From NCBI GenBank assembly GCA_009602725.1, contig WELB01000234.1, positions 88,642 to 152,641 of the forward strand: a stretch of 64,000 nucleotides of DNA, written 5' to 3'. Numbering within the stretch: the stretch's first letter is position 1; each line of letters opens with the position of its first letter. The translations under genes were made by a program, and so were the position numbers. The DNA is from Spirogloea muscicola. Lineage: Eukaryota > Streptophyta > Zygnematophyceae > Spirogloeales > Spirogloeaceae. Below are positions 21,864-35,749 of this stretch, in pieces. The notes beneath the pieces are model-generated. The model searched no databases and was not told the origin of the DNA. It saw only the letters and a list, made by a program, of their open reading frames with translations.

Positions 21864-24800
21864 ATGGCGCTGGCGCTGCCCGCCGCCGGCCTCGCCGTGC
21901 CAGCCGGGGGCCCTGCCAGGAGCCCGCCCCGCGCGGCGCTCGGCCGGAGCGCGCCGTCGGCNGCAGCCGCCGGCTCGCCGGACCAGGGCGGCGGCCTGAG
22001 GCAGGCCGCGCCGTCGTCGGCCGAGGAGGCCGTCAATGAGGGCCTCCAGCTGTTCAGGCGCAGGAAGGTGAGAGGGGCCGCCAGACTCGGTATGTAGAGA
22101 CGCCCGTTAGGCTTGTCTAATGCCATTGTGCAGCGTGCGGCACGGCTCCCCTTTTCCTTCCGTGTCAGGCACGGAAGTCGGCACTGCAATTCGACACTGA
22201 CGGCAAGCTAAACGAAAATGAAGAAAATTTACATTGAGACGAGTAGTTGATAATTACTATATGAAACAATAGTCTGTGTCTCCTCCTTCAAGCTTCTGAA
22301 GCAAGTGTTATTGGGCAGCAGGTCAATGAGGCTCTGTCGCGGTTCAAGGGGGCGCTGACTCTCGACCCGACACCCGAGGAGGCTCAAGCTGCTCTATACA
22401 ACATGGCTTGCTGCCATGCGTACAGGTCGTCCCTACTTCGCATAGGACGTCCAATGCCACTTCCTACTGTTATAAGCTGTCATAGCAGCATCCGCCTGTT
22501 ACAACAAGTCTTGCATGCAAACCAGCATAGAGTTGGTAGGCCTGCCTCAGAGTCAAAGCTGGTATGGAGCTCCTGACGCTTCAGATAGCCGGTCAACCAG
22601 CTTGGGGAGCAAGGCCTGGGCAGGCGAGGATGGGCCTAGAGCCTAATAAGGGCAATGTTTACTGGTATCAAGTTGAAGGAAGCTCTGACGAGCTTTCGTC
22701 GCTGGCTTGGCAGGGAGGAGGGTCAATTGGCGCTGGAGGCCTTACGCAGAGCTCTTGGAGAGTTTAAGCTGCAATTCAGCGTCATCCTAAGCGACCCAGA
22801 CATGGCTCCTTTCCGTGCTCTGCCTGAATACAAGCAGCTGCAAGAAGAGGTGCGCGGGGACAATATGGACTCCTCTTCACACTGCTTTGGACGTAGATTT
22901 ACTTACTAAGTACCATGCATCTTCTGCAGTGCGTGGTAATGCCAGTGCGCAGCCTTCTACTTGCAACTCTGATAGGTATGCGGTCATGCAGGCCCGGAAA
23001 GGAGGTGTGGAGATTGGTCAGAGTCTCCGGAGGGACATGAAGCTGATATCTGAAGTTCGAGCACCATTTCGAGGCGTCCGTAAATTTCTATACTTGACTC
23101 TTGGGGCTGCAGCTGGCATCTCCTTCCTCTTCACTGTTCCAGCTTTCCTGAGAGCAGTGCAAGGAGGCGAAGGAGCACCCACCTTGATTGGCACCGGGCA
23201 AAATCTTGCGATAAATCTTGTAGGTAAGCAATCACAAATCATGAAGTGAATCTCGATTTGCAGCCTTTGCAATGCTCTGCTCGCTGCTGGTATAGCTGGA
23301 CCTCTGGCACACGCTTCGAAGCTTTGGGTTGCCAAGATGCATGTTGTGACTTCAGTACAATTGATGTCACCACTTGTGGCGCAGCTTTGAAAGTTGCACA
23401 TTTTAATCTAAGCAGCGTACGAGTTATTCATATTGTGTTTCCAACCATGAATGCACTATTGCACTCTTCCTTGTTTGCCATGTGGGCATTTAATCTGTTG
23501 CCCTTCTGCTGGTTGTGCTCTCTGCTATTGAGTACAGGGTATTCTTTCGTAGGTTTGTGTTGGAAACATTCAGCCAACCTCTTCTTGAGTGTCTTTGCTT
23601 GTTAAGGTATTGGCACCATGGTTGCACTCACAATCTGGGAGCAGAAGGGAGAGGAGGCTCAGATTGTACAGGTATCCAGAGATGAGACGTTGTCCAGGCT
23701 GCCCTTGCGACTCTCAACGAACCGTGTTGTTGAACTTGCTCAGCTGCGAGAAACCACACGGCCGGTGAGAACATGCTGGGTGCTGCAAGTGCTCCAGTTG
23801 CCCTTCCTGCCAATCCGTAGGCATGTTTTTATCAGAGGTCTGTGTTCAGTAATGGACCACTTCTTCCTGAAGGAAGAGTAGCATTCATACTGATATCATC
23901 TTGGGTCAAACTGAGGTCGTTTTAGTGTCGTACAGGCTAATTGAACAGGTGAAGGAGCTTGCACAGAGGAGATGCAGTGAAGCAGTAGGAGGACCAATAT
24001 TTGCAATGTGGGGATAAGTGCTGCAAGTTGATGATTGCAGATTATTTTGGCAGGAAGCAAGGATCATGTTGCAGCGTCCCTCCAGGCAGCTGAGAAGCAC
24101 AGAGAGAAGCTTCTAGAGAGGGGCGTCCTGCTGGTGGGCCTCACCCTTGGGGCCCCGCAGCAACGAGGTCGTGAAGCACCGCCAAAGAAGGGCTTTGGTG
24201 GCGAGAAGCCCAAGGCCACTGATATGGCAGCAGGCACTAGCTTGGTCAGACCACCTCTCCCTACACAAAGAGGGTCCTTGTCTTGTAGTCAAGCTTGGAG
24301 TTTGTCGTGGAATAGTACTGGAGGCTGACGATTACTCTTGGTGTTGCTCTTATGTAAGCAGGATGACTTTGCTCAAAGAGCCAAAGAAGTTGCTGCCAAG
24401 GGCGTCAATCAAGTTGAACGTCGATTTAGAGCTGAGCCAGTATCACCTGGTGAATGGACATTGTGAGTTTGCACAAAAACCTTCAAATCCTTCAAATCCC
24501 AAACGTCAGAGGTTCCTCCTTCAATTGCTGGCTGCCTGATGCGGACAGGAGGGAGCCACTTATCGGCCTCAGTGCAGAAGTCCCACCGCTAGACGATCTC
24601 AATACTCCTCAGCCCTGTGCTGCAGATGGTTGCAGGAGCAGCAGGAGCTTGAGGGCGTCAAGCCTGGGGAAGATGTGTATGTTGTCCTCAGGCTGGATGG
24701 CCGCATAAGAAAGTCCGGAAAGGTCGGTCTCAACAACCTTAGAGACATTCAAATTAGACTTGCTGCTGCTGTCAAGTGATTAGGTGATCAAGTTGGAAAG

Positions 24801-24995
24801 CATTTGTGATGCCAGTCATCATAGCGAGCAGTCCAGGATGCTCTTTGCCATGCTTGGTTTCCTTATAGGTCATCCTTGCTTTGTAGAGCCTTGATAATGG
24901 AGTCCTTGGTGGCTGTGCAGGGCATGCCGGACTGGTCGGAGTTAGTGGCTGAGCTGCCACCTCTTGATTCTGTCATCAGCAAGCTTGAACGCTAG
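21864..24995 (+). CDS. LPA1: LPA1/REP27-type photosystem II assembly/repair protein, chloroplast
   Basis: Thylakoid membrane protein; Arabidopsis LPA1 helps assemble the photosystem II reaction centre. Exons: 21864-22067, 22322-22425, 22714-22849, 22992-23223, 23607-23764, 24041 to about 24260, 24362-24462, 24626-24722 and 24921-24995. Order along the protein: Ala/Pro-rich transit-like N-terminus; TPR-like VNEGLQLFRRRK / VNEALSRFKGALTL / ALYNMACCHAYR; FKLQFSVILSDPDMAPFRAL; GQSLRRDMKLISEVRAPFRG; a membrane segment (LTLGAAAGISFLFTV); a second hydrophobic segment; RDETLSRLPLRLSTNRVVEL; IILAGSKDHV; and the C-terminal GVKPGEDVYVVLRLDGRIRK and GMPDWSELVAELPPLD. This is co-linear with LPA1 throughout. 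The N at 21962 keeps frame. Only the donor of exon 6 is uncertain. Confidence 0.95.
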
Positions 24996-25297
24996 AGTGC
25001 GCAGATTGCACTTAATGCATTTGTTGCAGTAATGCTCACTGACTTATCCTCTTTGACCGGGAGAGTTGCAACAGCTGAAAGGGAGCATCTCCTAGCTCCA
25101 GTATACTGCTTCATGCTCATGCATCAATATACAGCTTTGCTGTGGCTGGTCCTTGAGTGCCACTTGGTAAAGCGGAAAGTGAGGGTGGGAGGGCGATGGA
25201 GCAATTTCAGAGTTTGCAGTTTATGTGGTCCGTGGATTCTGATCAGCTGGGCGGCACATGAAATAGATTGCCTGTTATATGGACGCCCTCATGCCAA
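24996..25297. other. Convergent intergenic spacer
   Basis: About 300 bases between the LPA1-type stop and the methyltransferase stop. It probably holds both 3' UTRs. I see no further feature. Confidence 0.6.
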
Positions 25298-28200
25298 TTA
25301 ACGCGTGCCTACGTTTTGTGCTCTACTCTCCATGGCCTTCTTCAGCATCCTCCCAAGCTCTTTGGCCAGCGGCGGCGGCACGGCATTCCCAATCTGCCGG
25401 TGCTTGCTCTGAATCGTTCCCACAAAGCAGAAGCTGTCTGGGAAGCCCTGCAGCTCAACATGGCAACAGAACGATTATAAACTCCAGGATGCCTAGAGCT
25501 CAGTGGTAACCTTCTCCAGCTTATGTACTTCTGTCGCTTACAGTCGAACATCTCATGCAGTACAATGCAACTGAGGCTGCAAATGACAGTGATTGTTGGT
25601 GGAGATGGGTCAGTGGCATACCTGAGATCGTGCACACTCGCGCACGGTGACAATCCTGTCCTGCTTCGGGTGGAAGCACATGCCGACCTTGCCCATCGGC
25701 TGGGGATCTGTGACGGACGTTGGGAAGTTCCCATCCCAATCTAGACGGCCATACAGGCCTTTCCACTGGTTGTGCCGCTCAGCTGTGTTGGGCAGGCACC
25801 ATGGCACCAGATCCTCCCACTTTCCGGAGCTCAACTTCACCTGAGAATTTAAATCGGCCGCCACTTTTAGAGGCTTGCGCAATATAATGCAGAGCATGTG
25901 CATAGAAGTGACAGCCGCCAGTGCTTGCGCCAGGCTTGCGCAATCATGAGTGCAGAGTGAGCGACACAGTCCTTCGGTCCATCTTTCAATGACTCCGTGC
26001 CATGCAGCAGCTTCATTACTTGCGGTACTCAACAGCTGTTGCAAGCTATTCCAGGCATGATCGCCACCCTTGTAGTACCAAGTTAGATGTGGAGGACCAA
26101 AGTGAGCACTGCAGGTCCACACAAACATGGCAAGGTTCTCACAAACAGGCAGTTGTTGCTCCAATCTAATACCTTCTCCTTGGGGAGGTCGCGCCAGTCT
26201 GCACCAGGCTTCCGAGGAATGTGTTTGCACCTCGTGTAGTTAAGCTCGTTCATCACCTTGGCGATGTGGTCCCGCAATTTCAGCTCTCGGCCCCTTATTT
26301 GGCGCTGGAACCAGCTCTCGGGGCCCTTCAGATACTGCAAGAAGGCCAAGGTACATTTTGATCTGGTCTGCCTACACGCAAGCTTTCACTGTCCACGACA
26401 ACGCTCCTGCACGCCCTACAGTGATCTTTCGCTTCTAAAATCAGTGCAATAGAACCACTGTAACATTTATCATGGTACCATTGTTGCATTCTGAAGCAAA
26501 AGCTGTTGCTTAGCCTCGTGCTTTCCAGCACAACTAGAAGGGACGCGCCATCCCCATGGTTTGTCGACCGCGCAGCCCAGAGTACACGTTTGTTGGCCCG
26601 CGTACCTCCATCTCTTCCCTTGCTGCTCCATTAGGTACTTCAGGGAGGTCACCAATAGTGTCCCGCACAGTGACAGGCCTCCGGGGTGCTCCTTGACCTG
26701 CATCGGACACCGCCGCATAGTGCTGGCCATCCGGCAAGCTGATCTTGAGCTGAGAACTTGCAAAGACATGCAGCGGTTCTGGCCACTCCGGAAGGGGCTC
26801 CTCAGGAGCCGCCGCCCAGATGAATGCGCGCTTGCGCGACTGGGAGACACCGTAGTTGCCTGCCTGCAGCACGCCAAAGCGAACCTGGCGAGGGACGCAG
26901 AGCACAAGCTCAGATACTTCTGAATTTCAGAGTTGGAGTCAGGGTTCGACTTGACTCTAGTCCATTCTTCAGATTGTCCTGCATGGCACATCATTTAGTT
27001 GTACGCACCTGGTAGCCCATCTCCAGGAGGGATGCTACTGTCAGCCGGAATGTCTGGGCTTTGTTGAAGGAGACAAAGTTCCGAACATTCTCAAGAAGGA
27101 AATACTTGGGCCGGAAGTAATCGGCAAAGGACAGAAAGGCAAGGATCATCTCGCACTGGACGCGGCTCCAGGCCCGCTGGTTGAAGCGATTCATCCCAGA
27201 GAAGCCCTGCTCCACAGGAGAAATATGTAGGATGTTACATAATAATGTGGTGTACTACCAGGATTGGCAAGTTGATAGACAAGAACAGCAATACGTATGA
27301 TGGAGTAGTCAACATTTTGCATGTCAAGGAAGCTGGACTGACCAAGAGCCAGAGTGGCCATCTATTTACATCAAATATGATACATGAATAATTTGGTCGT
27401 GCTCTTCACATACAACTGTCACACCTGGCAAGGGGGCCCGCCGTTGATGAAGTCCACTTCTCCAGGACTTGGAAGCTTGGCGAGAAGGTCGCCGAGATGA
27501 GATGCCTGGTCCTGTGCCTCGGGTGTGGAGACGCAGTCCTCTGCGTCCCCATTCTTTTGCATAATGGCACTGCAACGTCAATATGCATGTAGGTCACACT
27601 GCTGCTGCATGGCGTATTCAGCTCACTAAGTAGTAACCGCAGTCTTTGATTCGCTTGGTTTACAGGATCTGCACTCACAACAAGGCATGCATGCAACCCA
27701 GAAGCTACAGAGAAGAGCATTCAGGACTCTGAACACTTAAACCGCTCAGCACCACAATTATACAGTAACAAGAGCTGTATCCACATCTTGTGCAGGCAAT
27801 ACTTCTTACTGCGGCCCTGACTCCTGAGTATCAATCCAGAGACACTGTGCTTACTGCAAGATGACGTTGCAATTCTTGCAGAACACCTCTGCATGCGAGT
27901 GGTTGAGCTTGAAAGCCTCTGCAGCGGGCTGCTCGTACTCAATCGCCCACTTCGTAAGAGTGGCCCCTGCACGAGCAAGCTCGGGCGCACAGGAGCGCGC
28001 ACGAGAGATAGAGAAGGGGGGGAGAGGAAGAGGGGGCGAGCGAAAGAGAGCAAGAGAAGATGGGGAGGGGGAGAGGAACGAGTGTCAGCTTAGGTACAAC
28101 AAGTCGGTGTCACTTCCAGAAGTTATCCCATTTGTGTAAGATATGCAATACAGCCTCATCCATGGCTGCTCAAGAGAAGCCCAAGTCCACTAACCCAGGT

Positions 28201-31200
28201 CCACGCATCCTTTTCTCCTAGTGAATATTACCTGATTGCTGAAGTCCTTCCGACAGCCCGCCACAGCCAGCGAAGATGTCCAGTGTCCGCAGCTGGTGTG
28301 CAGCTGCTGCATCGACATTATCTCCGCCCTGCAGTGCTGCTCTGCAGCGCTCCAATGGGCCTCCGTCAGATGCATCCACCACCTTGCCCTTGCCCTTGGC
28401 CAGCTGCTTGATGTCTTGCAAGCTCCCCTTCCCAGAGTCCTGGATGCTGTTCGCAGGCCCGAGCACTCCACTAATGCTCGAAGGCAGCTGTCAGATGCAT
28501 CCACATTACCACAGCGTCAGCTACTGAGGATCTGTAAGAGACATTGTTATACTGGTACTGCTTGCCTGAGCTGTAACCAGTTGCTGCCAGATACCATCAA
28601 GAGACTCCAAGAAGGGCCACAGTATGATGCCGACTACATGTAATATTACATTGGTAGTGTATATGGGACAGTGAATGAAGAGGTACCTCAAGTCTATAAT
28701 ACAGAGATCTTATACAAGTGTTATGAGGACATCACCTTCTTGACGCTGCCCAGTTTTGGATTGTACGTATATCCGCAGACAAACACGTGGGGCTGTGCCA
28801 TGGTTGCCATGGAGTCTAGTCCCTCCTGCAGCCTCCAGACTTCACATCGGCCTCGGACCCACTCAGAGCTCACCACCACAACAACCTCGCTGTAGTATAC
28901 CTGTCGACATTACGAGCTAAAGGATGTGAAGATTTGATCTTAGTGTTGACGAGTAACATACCCTTGTTTCAAGTCAGCTAGATCAAGCTGCTGGGCTTAG
29001 GGGTCCACTTTAAAAATACAACTGCGTTCGGCCTGGCAGCTGGCCATGAGGCTTTCAAGCCTTAGCAAGTACCTCGTTGACATCGGCCCGGTATGCTTTA
29101 TCGGATGACACATCCTCTGGCCTGAAAAATCTCCGCAGTGTCACCCTGCTTGGCACCGCACCCTTATCTTTGGCTTGGCTCGAGGAGAACTGCACACGCA
29201 TAAGCAGGTGTCTCAAGGACAGGTGTTGCAGCTAGTGATCACTTCCTTGATTGTGACACACATAATTACTACGCTGATACCATCAGGCAAGCCAGGCCGG
29301 CCAGTATGCTTGCCTGCTCCAACAAAGAACCAACAGCTAATGAAGGGAATCAATCATACCAGATACCATGACATGCTTAACAAGGCTAGATACCTTCAAC
29401 AGCTGGCATACGACAAACGCCCGGAGGCCAATGTTGCGGCCTCCTTTGATGCTCCTATCCTTGGCTTTTTGACGCCCACCACCATCGTCATCCTCGTCCA
29501 GCTGGTTTTCGCAATCTGCAAGGGCATCTGGGGCCAGATACAGGAAGTCGCCGACGCGATACTCTAAACCTCCATACCTGTCCAAGGCGCCGAAGGACAG
29601 AAGTCAGGTCAAAGCCAAGGTGGTATAGCAAGGAGATAAGTCTCAGGTAGCTAAGCTTCCTGCTGCAGTATCGCATTCTGAAGGCTGCTGGCTTTGTTAT
29701 CTGACTGCATATTACATAGTCCTCATTTCTTTGATGGCAAATCAACACACTGCAAGCCAAAAGACATCACTTCTGCCAACTGGGCCACGACCTGAAGCCG
29801 TCTCTGTCAGGCAGGACTCGGCACTCCATGGCCTCTTGCTGGACGCGCAGCGCCTCACAGGCAGCACAGGACCCTGTGCCCTGGCCGTAGCGGCTCTTCT
29901 CAGAGAGTGCCAGGAAAGCACCCCGCATTGGAGCATAGACTGCCCGGCAGAACAGCTCTGGAGGCTGCTCAGCCCTCTGCCGCTCTTCCGCGCGAAGCCT
30001 GTACATAGTTGGCAGCAAAAGACTCATCAGCTAAGAGATAGCGGCATAGCTGCTGCAACTTCATGTGAAGTGCTACAATGGGCCCTGCCACTTCTGCAAT
30101 ATTGTGACGAAGCAGAGACCTCCTCCATATGGAGGCACACCTGCATGCACACACATTGCAACACAATCGACCAAGTTGACCACAAGGTTGTGCTCCTATG
30201 GAATATGCGAACATAAATTATATTATCGCTAATTCACATGGGCACCACCTTAAACCTGGGCGCATGGCAAATTTTGTAGCAATTACCGGTCAGCTTCAGC
30301 GGCAGCAGCATGTGCTTTGCGGTGCTGATGACCAAAAGGACGGGACCGCCACTCCAGAGGCGCCGAGCCTCGGATGGCGCTCAGCCGCACGTCCACACAT
30401 CCCTCGGTCATGAACACTTCCCCCTCGGCACCGGCGTTCCCCAGCACTGTCTCGCTGGCCCGCTTCAGCACCCGCCCGTGCAGCCACTGCCCACCGGCCT
30501 TGCTCTGCAAGTAGCACCAGTAGTACCAGTCAGTGGCGCTCATGGTCTGACCACAGGCATCCGGGAGAGGTGCGGCAACACGTCCAGAGTGCCCACCTCA
30601 TACATGTGCTCGACCAGAGCGAGAGCAGGCAGGCTGCCATCGTCGGCAGGTGGTGGGGCCTCGTCAAAGTAGACGACCCCTCCGACAGTCACCTCAAGGT
30701 CCCCGACCTTGGCCATCCTATGCAAGCTGCCCTTCTTACAGTGGCCTGGTTTGGCAGAGTACGACAAGGTGGCCACAGTGAGGCTTGTCTGTCACTTTGG
30801 AGCAATTGTACCACAAACAAGACACATTCACTACCACACAGTCAATGCACAAGCACTTCTGCATACATCCAAGTCTCTCATGCAGGTATCCACGCTGTAG
30901 ACGAGGTAGTGACCACCCATATACCTCAGAATCACATTTTATTCTTGCGTCACTCACCTGATGCAGGATCGAGCCAGTGGGCTTTGGCCTTTGCGCTCGA
31001 GCTGACTGCCATCCTCCTCGCCTCGCGGTCCAGGGCCTTGCGCGGGCTTCCAACGTGCTGCGACAGCATGGTCTCGACCTCATCGTCTTCGCTGTCGTTC
31101 TCCTGGGCTTCCTCTTCCCCCGCCTCTGCTGCCTCTGGTCCCTCTATCTTGACAGACTCTGCAGAAAAACATGTTGGACGATTCATTGTGGATGTCCAAC

Positions 31201-34200
31201 AGAAGGCCGATGTCAAAGTGCTGGCCACCTACACTGGATGACCAGAGCAAACTGCCTTGAGTCTTGGAGCCTCTTCTAATCAGCAGAAATCCATCAGCTG
31301 GATTGATGTATATAGAGTTCAGGACTTGGATATGAAAGCAGGTTCAATGGGGATCGCATTCATAGTCAGGTTGAGGTGTTTTGGGTTCAGACGGTCACCT
31401 AGCAGCTTGTCCAATGGCTGACTTTCCTCCTCCGTCCTTGCATAATAGCTGCTCCATATGTGGTTAATCAATCTCGTTGTAGTAGCTCTCATGGGCTTTT
31501 TCTTTGTCGCATCTGGCTGCATGTTGGCCCTGTTGTACCGATACATAGACAAATTTCAACCATGTCCATATGCAAGAAACCCAAATGACTGAAATTCACC
31601 AAGAGACCAGAGATGGGCTACCCGTTACTTGATGCTTACAGAATAGTCGAACTGAAAAGCAATAGTTGCGCCAAAGGAGGTTGAGAAAATACCTAGGATT
31701 GGCATTGCGGCCCTTGGCACGAAGGAGGAGCTTCTTCCGGGACAGCTTCAGTTTCGAGTGGTGCCGGAACTCCATCTTCTCGCGGAGGACGGAGGCAAAT
31801 TGGCTCTGTCTGACTGTCTTGTCTGGGTATTCTTGCAGCTGCTGCAAGATGATCTGCCCGTGCACTACGACGTACCTCTCCACGTCCACCAGCTGTCAGC
31901 GAGTCAATGGCAGAACATTGGTCAGATACATATGAGATTGCAAGCATCACCGGTTTCAGATATTCAGTCAACCAACTGCAAAAGCATCCGCCAGGCTCTG
32001 ACCTTGGAGCCCAAGGCCTCGCCCTTGTCTTCGGCCAGCTTGCGGATGACGTCGTTGAAAGATAGTCGCGAGACACGGCACTCCCCCTTGAGCATGGTGA
32101 TAATCCTCACGGCGAGCCGCGCAGCCCTCACCACCGGCGTGTACCATGCAGCATACTGGGAGGATGGCTTGCCAAGTCTTCAATGAGAGACAGAAAAGTT
32201 TGCAGGTGTAAGCTATGCCCATCTTTGCTCCATGCTCCAGCGCAGCAGATAATCGGATTTCATCAGCTGAATGCAGATAGCTAGTACCCTCTTTGACAAA
32301 GTGAGGGCTTGACAGGCTTGGAGTTGAGCAAGTGAGCTTGCAAGAAAGCAGATATGAGGAGGCATCGAGATACTCAAGTAGTCAGCGAAATTGTATTCGT
32401 CACCACATTTTGCACCTGTACCATGCGACGTCCGTGCGGATGGAAATGAAGAGCATGCCGGCGCCAAACTCCACCATCCACTCCTTGATTGGGCTGAGAT
32501 ACAACCGTATGCTGTTTTGCGGAGCGGCCGCTGGAGCTGCCAGACGTCCAGACAGAGGACCACCCAACTCAGGAAAGCGGCCAAGCGCTGCAGGTCATAT
32601 GAACTCGGCTCTTCGGCCCAAGGACCCATGAAATCGCCGATACTTGCCCTTCGGGACATGCTCATGAAGGCCTCGCAAGCAATGATGTACAGACCTGAGT
32701 AGCCGCTGGCACTTGAGCTCCCACTCGGCCTGTCAGCTTCAACAGCAGCGGCGGCGCCTTCCTTGGCAGAGTTCTCATCCTCCACCTCAACGTCGACCGA
32801 GAAGCCACTGCCGTCGTCCTCGCTCATGAGCCCTGCCCCGAACATCTCGACATCGACCTCCACCCCTGCCACCATTGGCAGCAGCTCGAGCGGGATGAGA
32901 CGCCCCTCGGCATTGTACAGCGTGAACTCGTCCAGCTTGCATCTCGGCAGGTCGGCGGGCAACGTGTTGTCGTCAAAGAGCACGTATTCGTCCATCTCGG
33001 GCTCCTCGGCGGCTTTGCAGAATTCTGCCAACACATTTGCCATCTTGGTCTGTCATGTCCTGCAGCAACTCGACCAATGCTACATCATTCTGAAAGGAGA
33101 ATGCTAAGGTCAAGTACCGCTGCTGCAACTTGCCAACCTCTGCCAGCGCTGGTCTGACATTCACCAGGTAGTGTATAATTGCAGCGCAACACTACCGCTG
33201 CTAACTGTTAATATTTTCAGGACAATTAGTCAGACAACTAACCTGGTTCAGGGTAGTCGTCCACGATCTCGTCCTCCTCAATCTTGATGTACACAGCCGC
33301 CTTGGAAGCTGCGCCGCGCAGCCAGGGGTGTCGAGGTTAGGTGGCAATCTGTCCACCGTGCTCACTCTTCGGCTCTAGGTGTACGACAGGTTGCTGGTGC
33401 CAGAGGGACAAGGCAAAGGACATCTGTAGAGCTAGGGATTCGTTGTGTAAGGGTCTGATGGAGGCACCTCTGCCTGCCGTCCGCTTCTGCAGCTTGTGTG
33501 CGGCATCCTGCTCGTCCTGCTCAAGGAGAAGCCGTGCAACGAGCTCGTCGCCGTTCACTGCAGGAGAGTCGCTGCCTGCGACTGTTGCAGCTACCGAGCA
33601 GCCTGCCGCTGCTGAAGACGAGCACGGCTCCTGAATACTGAGAGCCTTCTCCTTGCGGGCCGGCACTTGTCCGTGCAGCTTCCAAGCATCTGTGCGAGAT
33701 CTGGCCGCTTCGTCTAACGCCGCCAGCGAGCGCAGGCCAGAGAAGAGCTGCAGCATTCCAAACAAGCACATGGAGCTCAAGTCCTTAGAAGTAGTGGCTC
33801 ACTGTCACACTCTTATCTGTGCTGCCCTTTTATCGTCATCTTGTCAGCATCAGACTTGGCAGCAATCAAAGGTGGTAACAGAGAGGAGCATTTGCTCGAC
33901 CTGATCAGTCTCCGAGGCGTCAGCGTCCATGTCATATAGCTGGCGTGCAATGAACACGCCATGCCGGAAGAGGGCGTCGCGAGTACCCGCAACACCGCCA
34001 ACTTTGCTGGTCACACAGGAAGGCCTGCATGCCGATCAGGCGGCCGCAGCCCAAGCGCAGATACCGACGGCACTGGCGGGCGACAGTACCAACCTGGAGC
34101 CACGCAGGAGCTGCGCGACCAGACCGTCCAGGTCGAGGCCTGGGTCTCCTCCGTCGGCCTTGGAGAGCAGCTTGTACACGCGCACGCACAGATCGGCCTT

Positions 34201-35536
34201 CTCGAGCAGCGGCGCAAAGAGGCGCTTGTAACGGGCGGCCGGCCGCGCCAGCAGGTACTCGCCTGGACATCCCAGCGGAAACCAAGGCCTTGATGGTGGA
34301 CAAAGGGCTCACTATCATTGTGACTATGACTGAGATGGTGATGAGACTAACACTTGCACTGTGTATGGTCTGCTGCTGCAGAGAAGATCTTATACAGGCA
34401 GGTCTGGGCCTCACCGGCCTCGGTCGAGACCCAGACCTCCGCGGCGCCAGCATCGTAGCCACCAATGTGCCACGACACAAGGCTACCGAAGCGCTCGCAG
34501 CGCATGCCGGCCTCCCTGTCGGGCTGCCGGCCGGGGGCGAGCGGCAGGACGGTGCCCGATGCAAAGAGGTGCACGTTCTGCAGCATCTCGACCGGCTGCA
34601 GAGATGGAGGACGGTGCTCAGAGGTGGGACGGTGGTCAGACGTGTCGCGTCCATCGTGTGGGAAAGCAATGCCAGGACATCATGCGGACATGGATTCCTC
34701 TTCCGAGCTGCGTCGCCTCACCTGCACATGGCCGTCGTCGTCCTCCAGCGAGAAGTCAAGCAGGCGGCGCCGCGGCAGTCGGGCCTCGTCGCTGCCCACC
34801 CGCATGCCCCCAGCGGTGGCGGCCTCGTCCGCGCTGCCAGCGGTGAGTATGAGCGCCTCGTACTCCGTCTCCACGGCCTTGCTCTGTGCCCCAATTGTGC
34901 CTCACGCCCGGCCGCCGAGTCAAGCGACGACGATGACCACAACGTCGGCCCTCAAGTTGCGCAGCTTGCGGGGCAGTGCAGCGCGGCGCTCCATTGCCAC
35001 CTTGTGCGCAGGCTTTTGCGGCCATGCGGGCTTTGCTGGCGATTGGCGCATCGAGCGTCACCTGCTTGACCTCGATCAGGTCGCCATGTGCGGCCTTCGC
35101 CTCCGCCTTGGCCTCCTTGTAGCTCACCGCCGCAGCAGCCGCGCGCCGGGGGCGCACAGCGCAGAGGCGCTGCTCCGAGGCGCCACCATTGGAGGCGTCC
35201 TCGTCTTCTGGAGCATCGGCGCGGGAGCCTCGTAAGTAGTAGACGTAGCACGGTCATGGCAGGCGCGAGGAGGACCGGAGGCGGAGCCAGTGGTGCATAC
35301 CGGGCCTCGGCTTGGCCTTCTTGCCGCTGCCGGCAGCAGTGGCGGCGGAGGCGGCGGCGGCGGCGGCGCCCTGCTTCTTGCGCTTGCCTCCGACGGCAGC
35401 GTCGCAGCCCGTGCTGCCACCAGCGTCCTCCGCCTCCGCCGCCGCCATCACGGCAGCACCCGTCTCGGCCCGCTGCCGGCGCCCCAGGTTCTCCTTGNCC
35501 CGCGTTGCGCGCGCTGTCGCTCAGCAGGCCCGGCAT
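25298..35536 (-). CDS. MET1: DNA (cytosine-5)-methyltransferase, MET1/DNMT1 type
   Basis: Nuclear maintenance methyltransferase that copies CG methylation after replication. Starts [12 protein letters not shown] at 35536. Order: basic Ala-rich N-terminus with GGKRKKQ; RFTS 1 near 34790-34400 ([35 protein letters not shown]); RFTS 2 near 33020-32330 ([20 protein letters not shown]) preceded by [19 protein letters not shown] at about 33300; [11 protein letters not shown] and [14 protein letters not shown] (32080-31850); BAH 1 near 30770-30300 ([15 protein letters not shown]); BAH 2 near 29570-29080 ([33 protein letters not shown]); catalytic domain with motif [15 protein letters not shown] (about 28285-28245), PPCQ with the catalytic Cys (about 27435), the ENV motif (about 27085), [19 protein letters not shown] (about 26880) and [14 protein letters not shown] (about 25385-25340). 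Ends NVGTR-stop. All catalytic motifs are intact. An N at 35498 lies in exon 1. No CXXC finger was seen, as in plant MET1. Confidence 0.96.
28003..28085 (-). other. Long polypyrimidine tract before a MET1 3' splice site
   Basis: The plus strand is almost pure purine for about 80 bases. On the minus (coding) strand it is a pyrimidine tract shortly upstream of the acceptor of the exon beginning near 27969 ([18 protein letters not shown]). Confidence 0.6.
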
Positions 35537-35749
35537 GGCGGCGCCGGGGAGGGCCTCGGCTGCGCCGGCGGCGGCACGGCGGGACTGGCAGGGCCGCCGT
35601 GGCGAAGCTCGGGAGAGGGGCAGGTGTTCGAACCGGGGGAGAGCCCGAGCGCGGGAAAGGGCCCCGTGGACGGCTCGCGCCAAATCACCCCGACCCGCTC
35701 CCGCCAAAACATAAGAAACGAAATGTAAAGCAACAGCTCTTCCAACGGT

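Noticed and set aside
34029-35069. 346-residue plus-strand frame
   Set aside because: Antisense to MET1 RFTS exons. Arg/Ala/Gly-rich composition with no motif is typical of GC-rich shadows.
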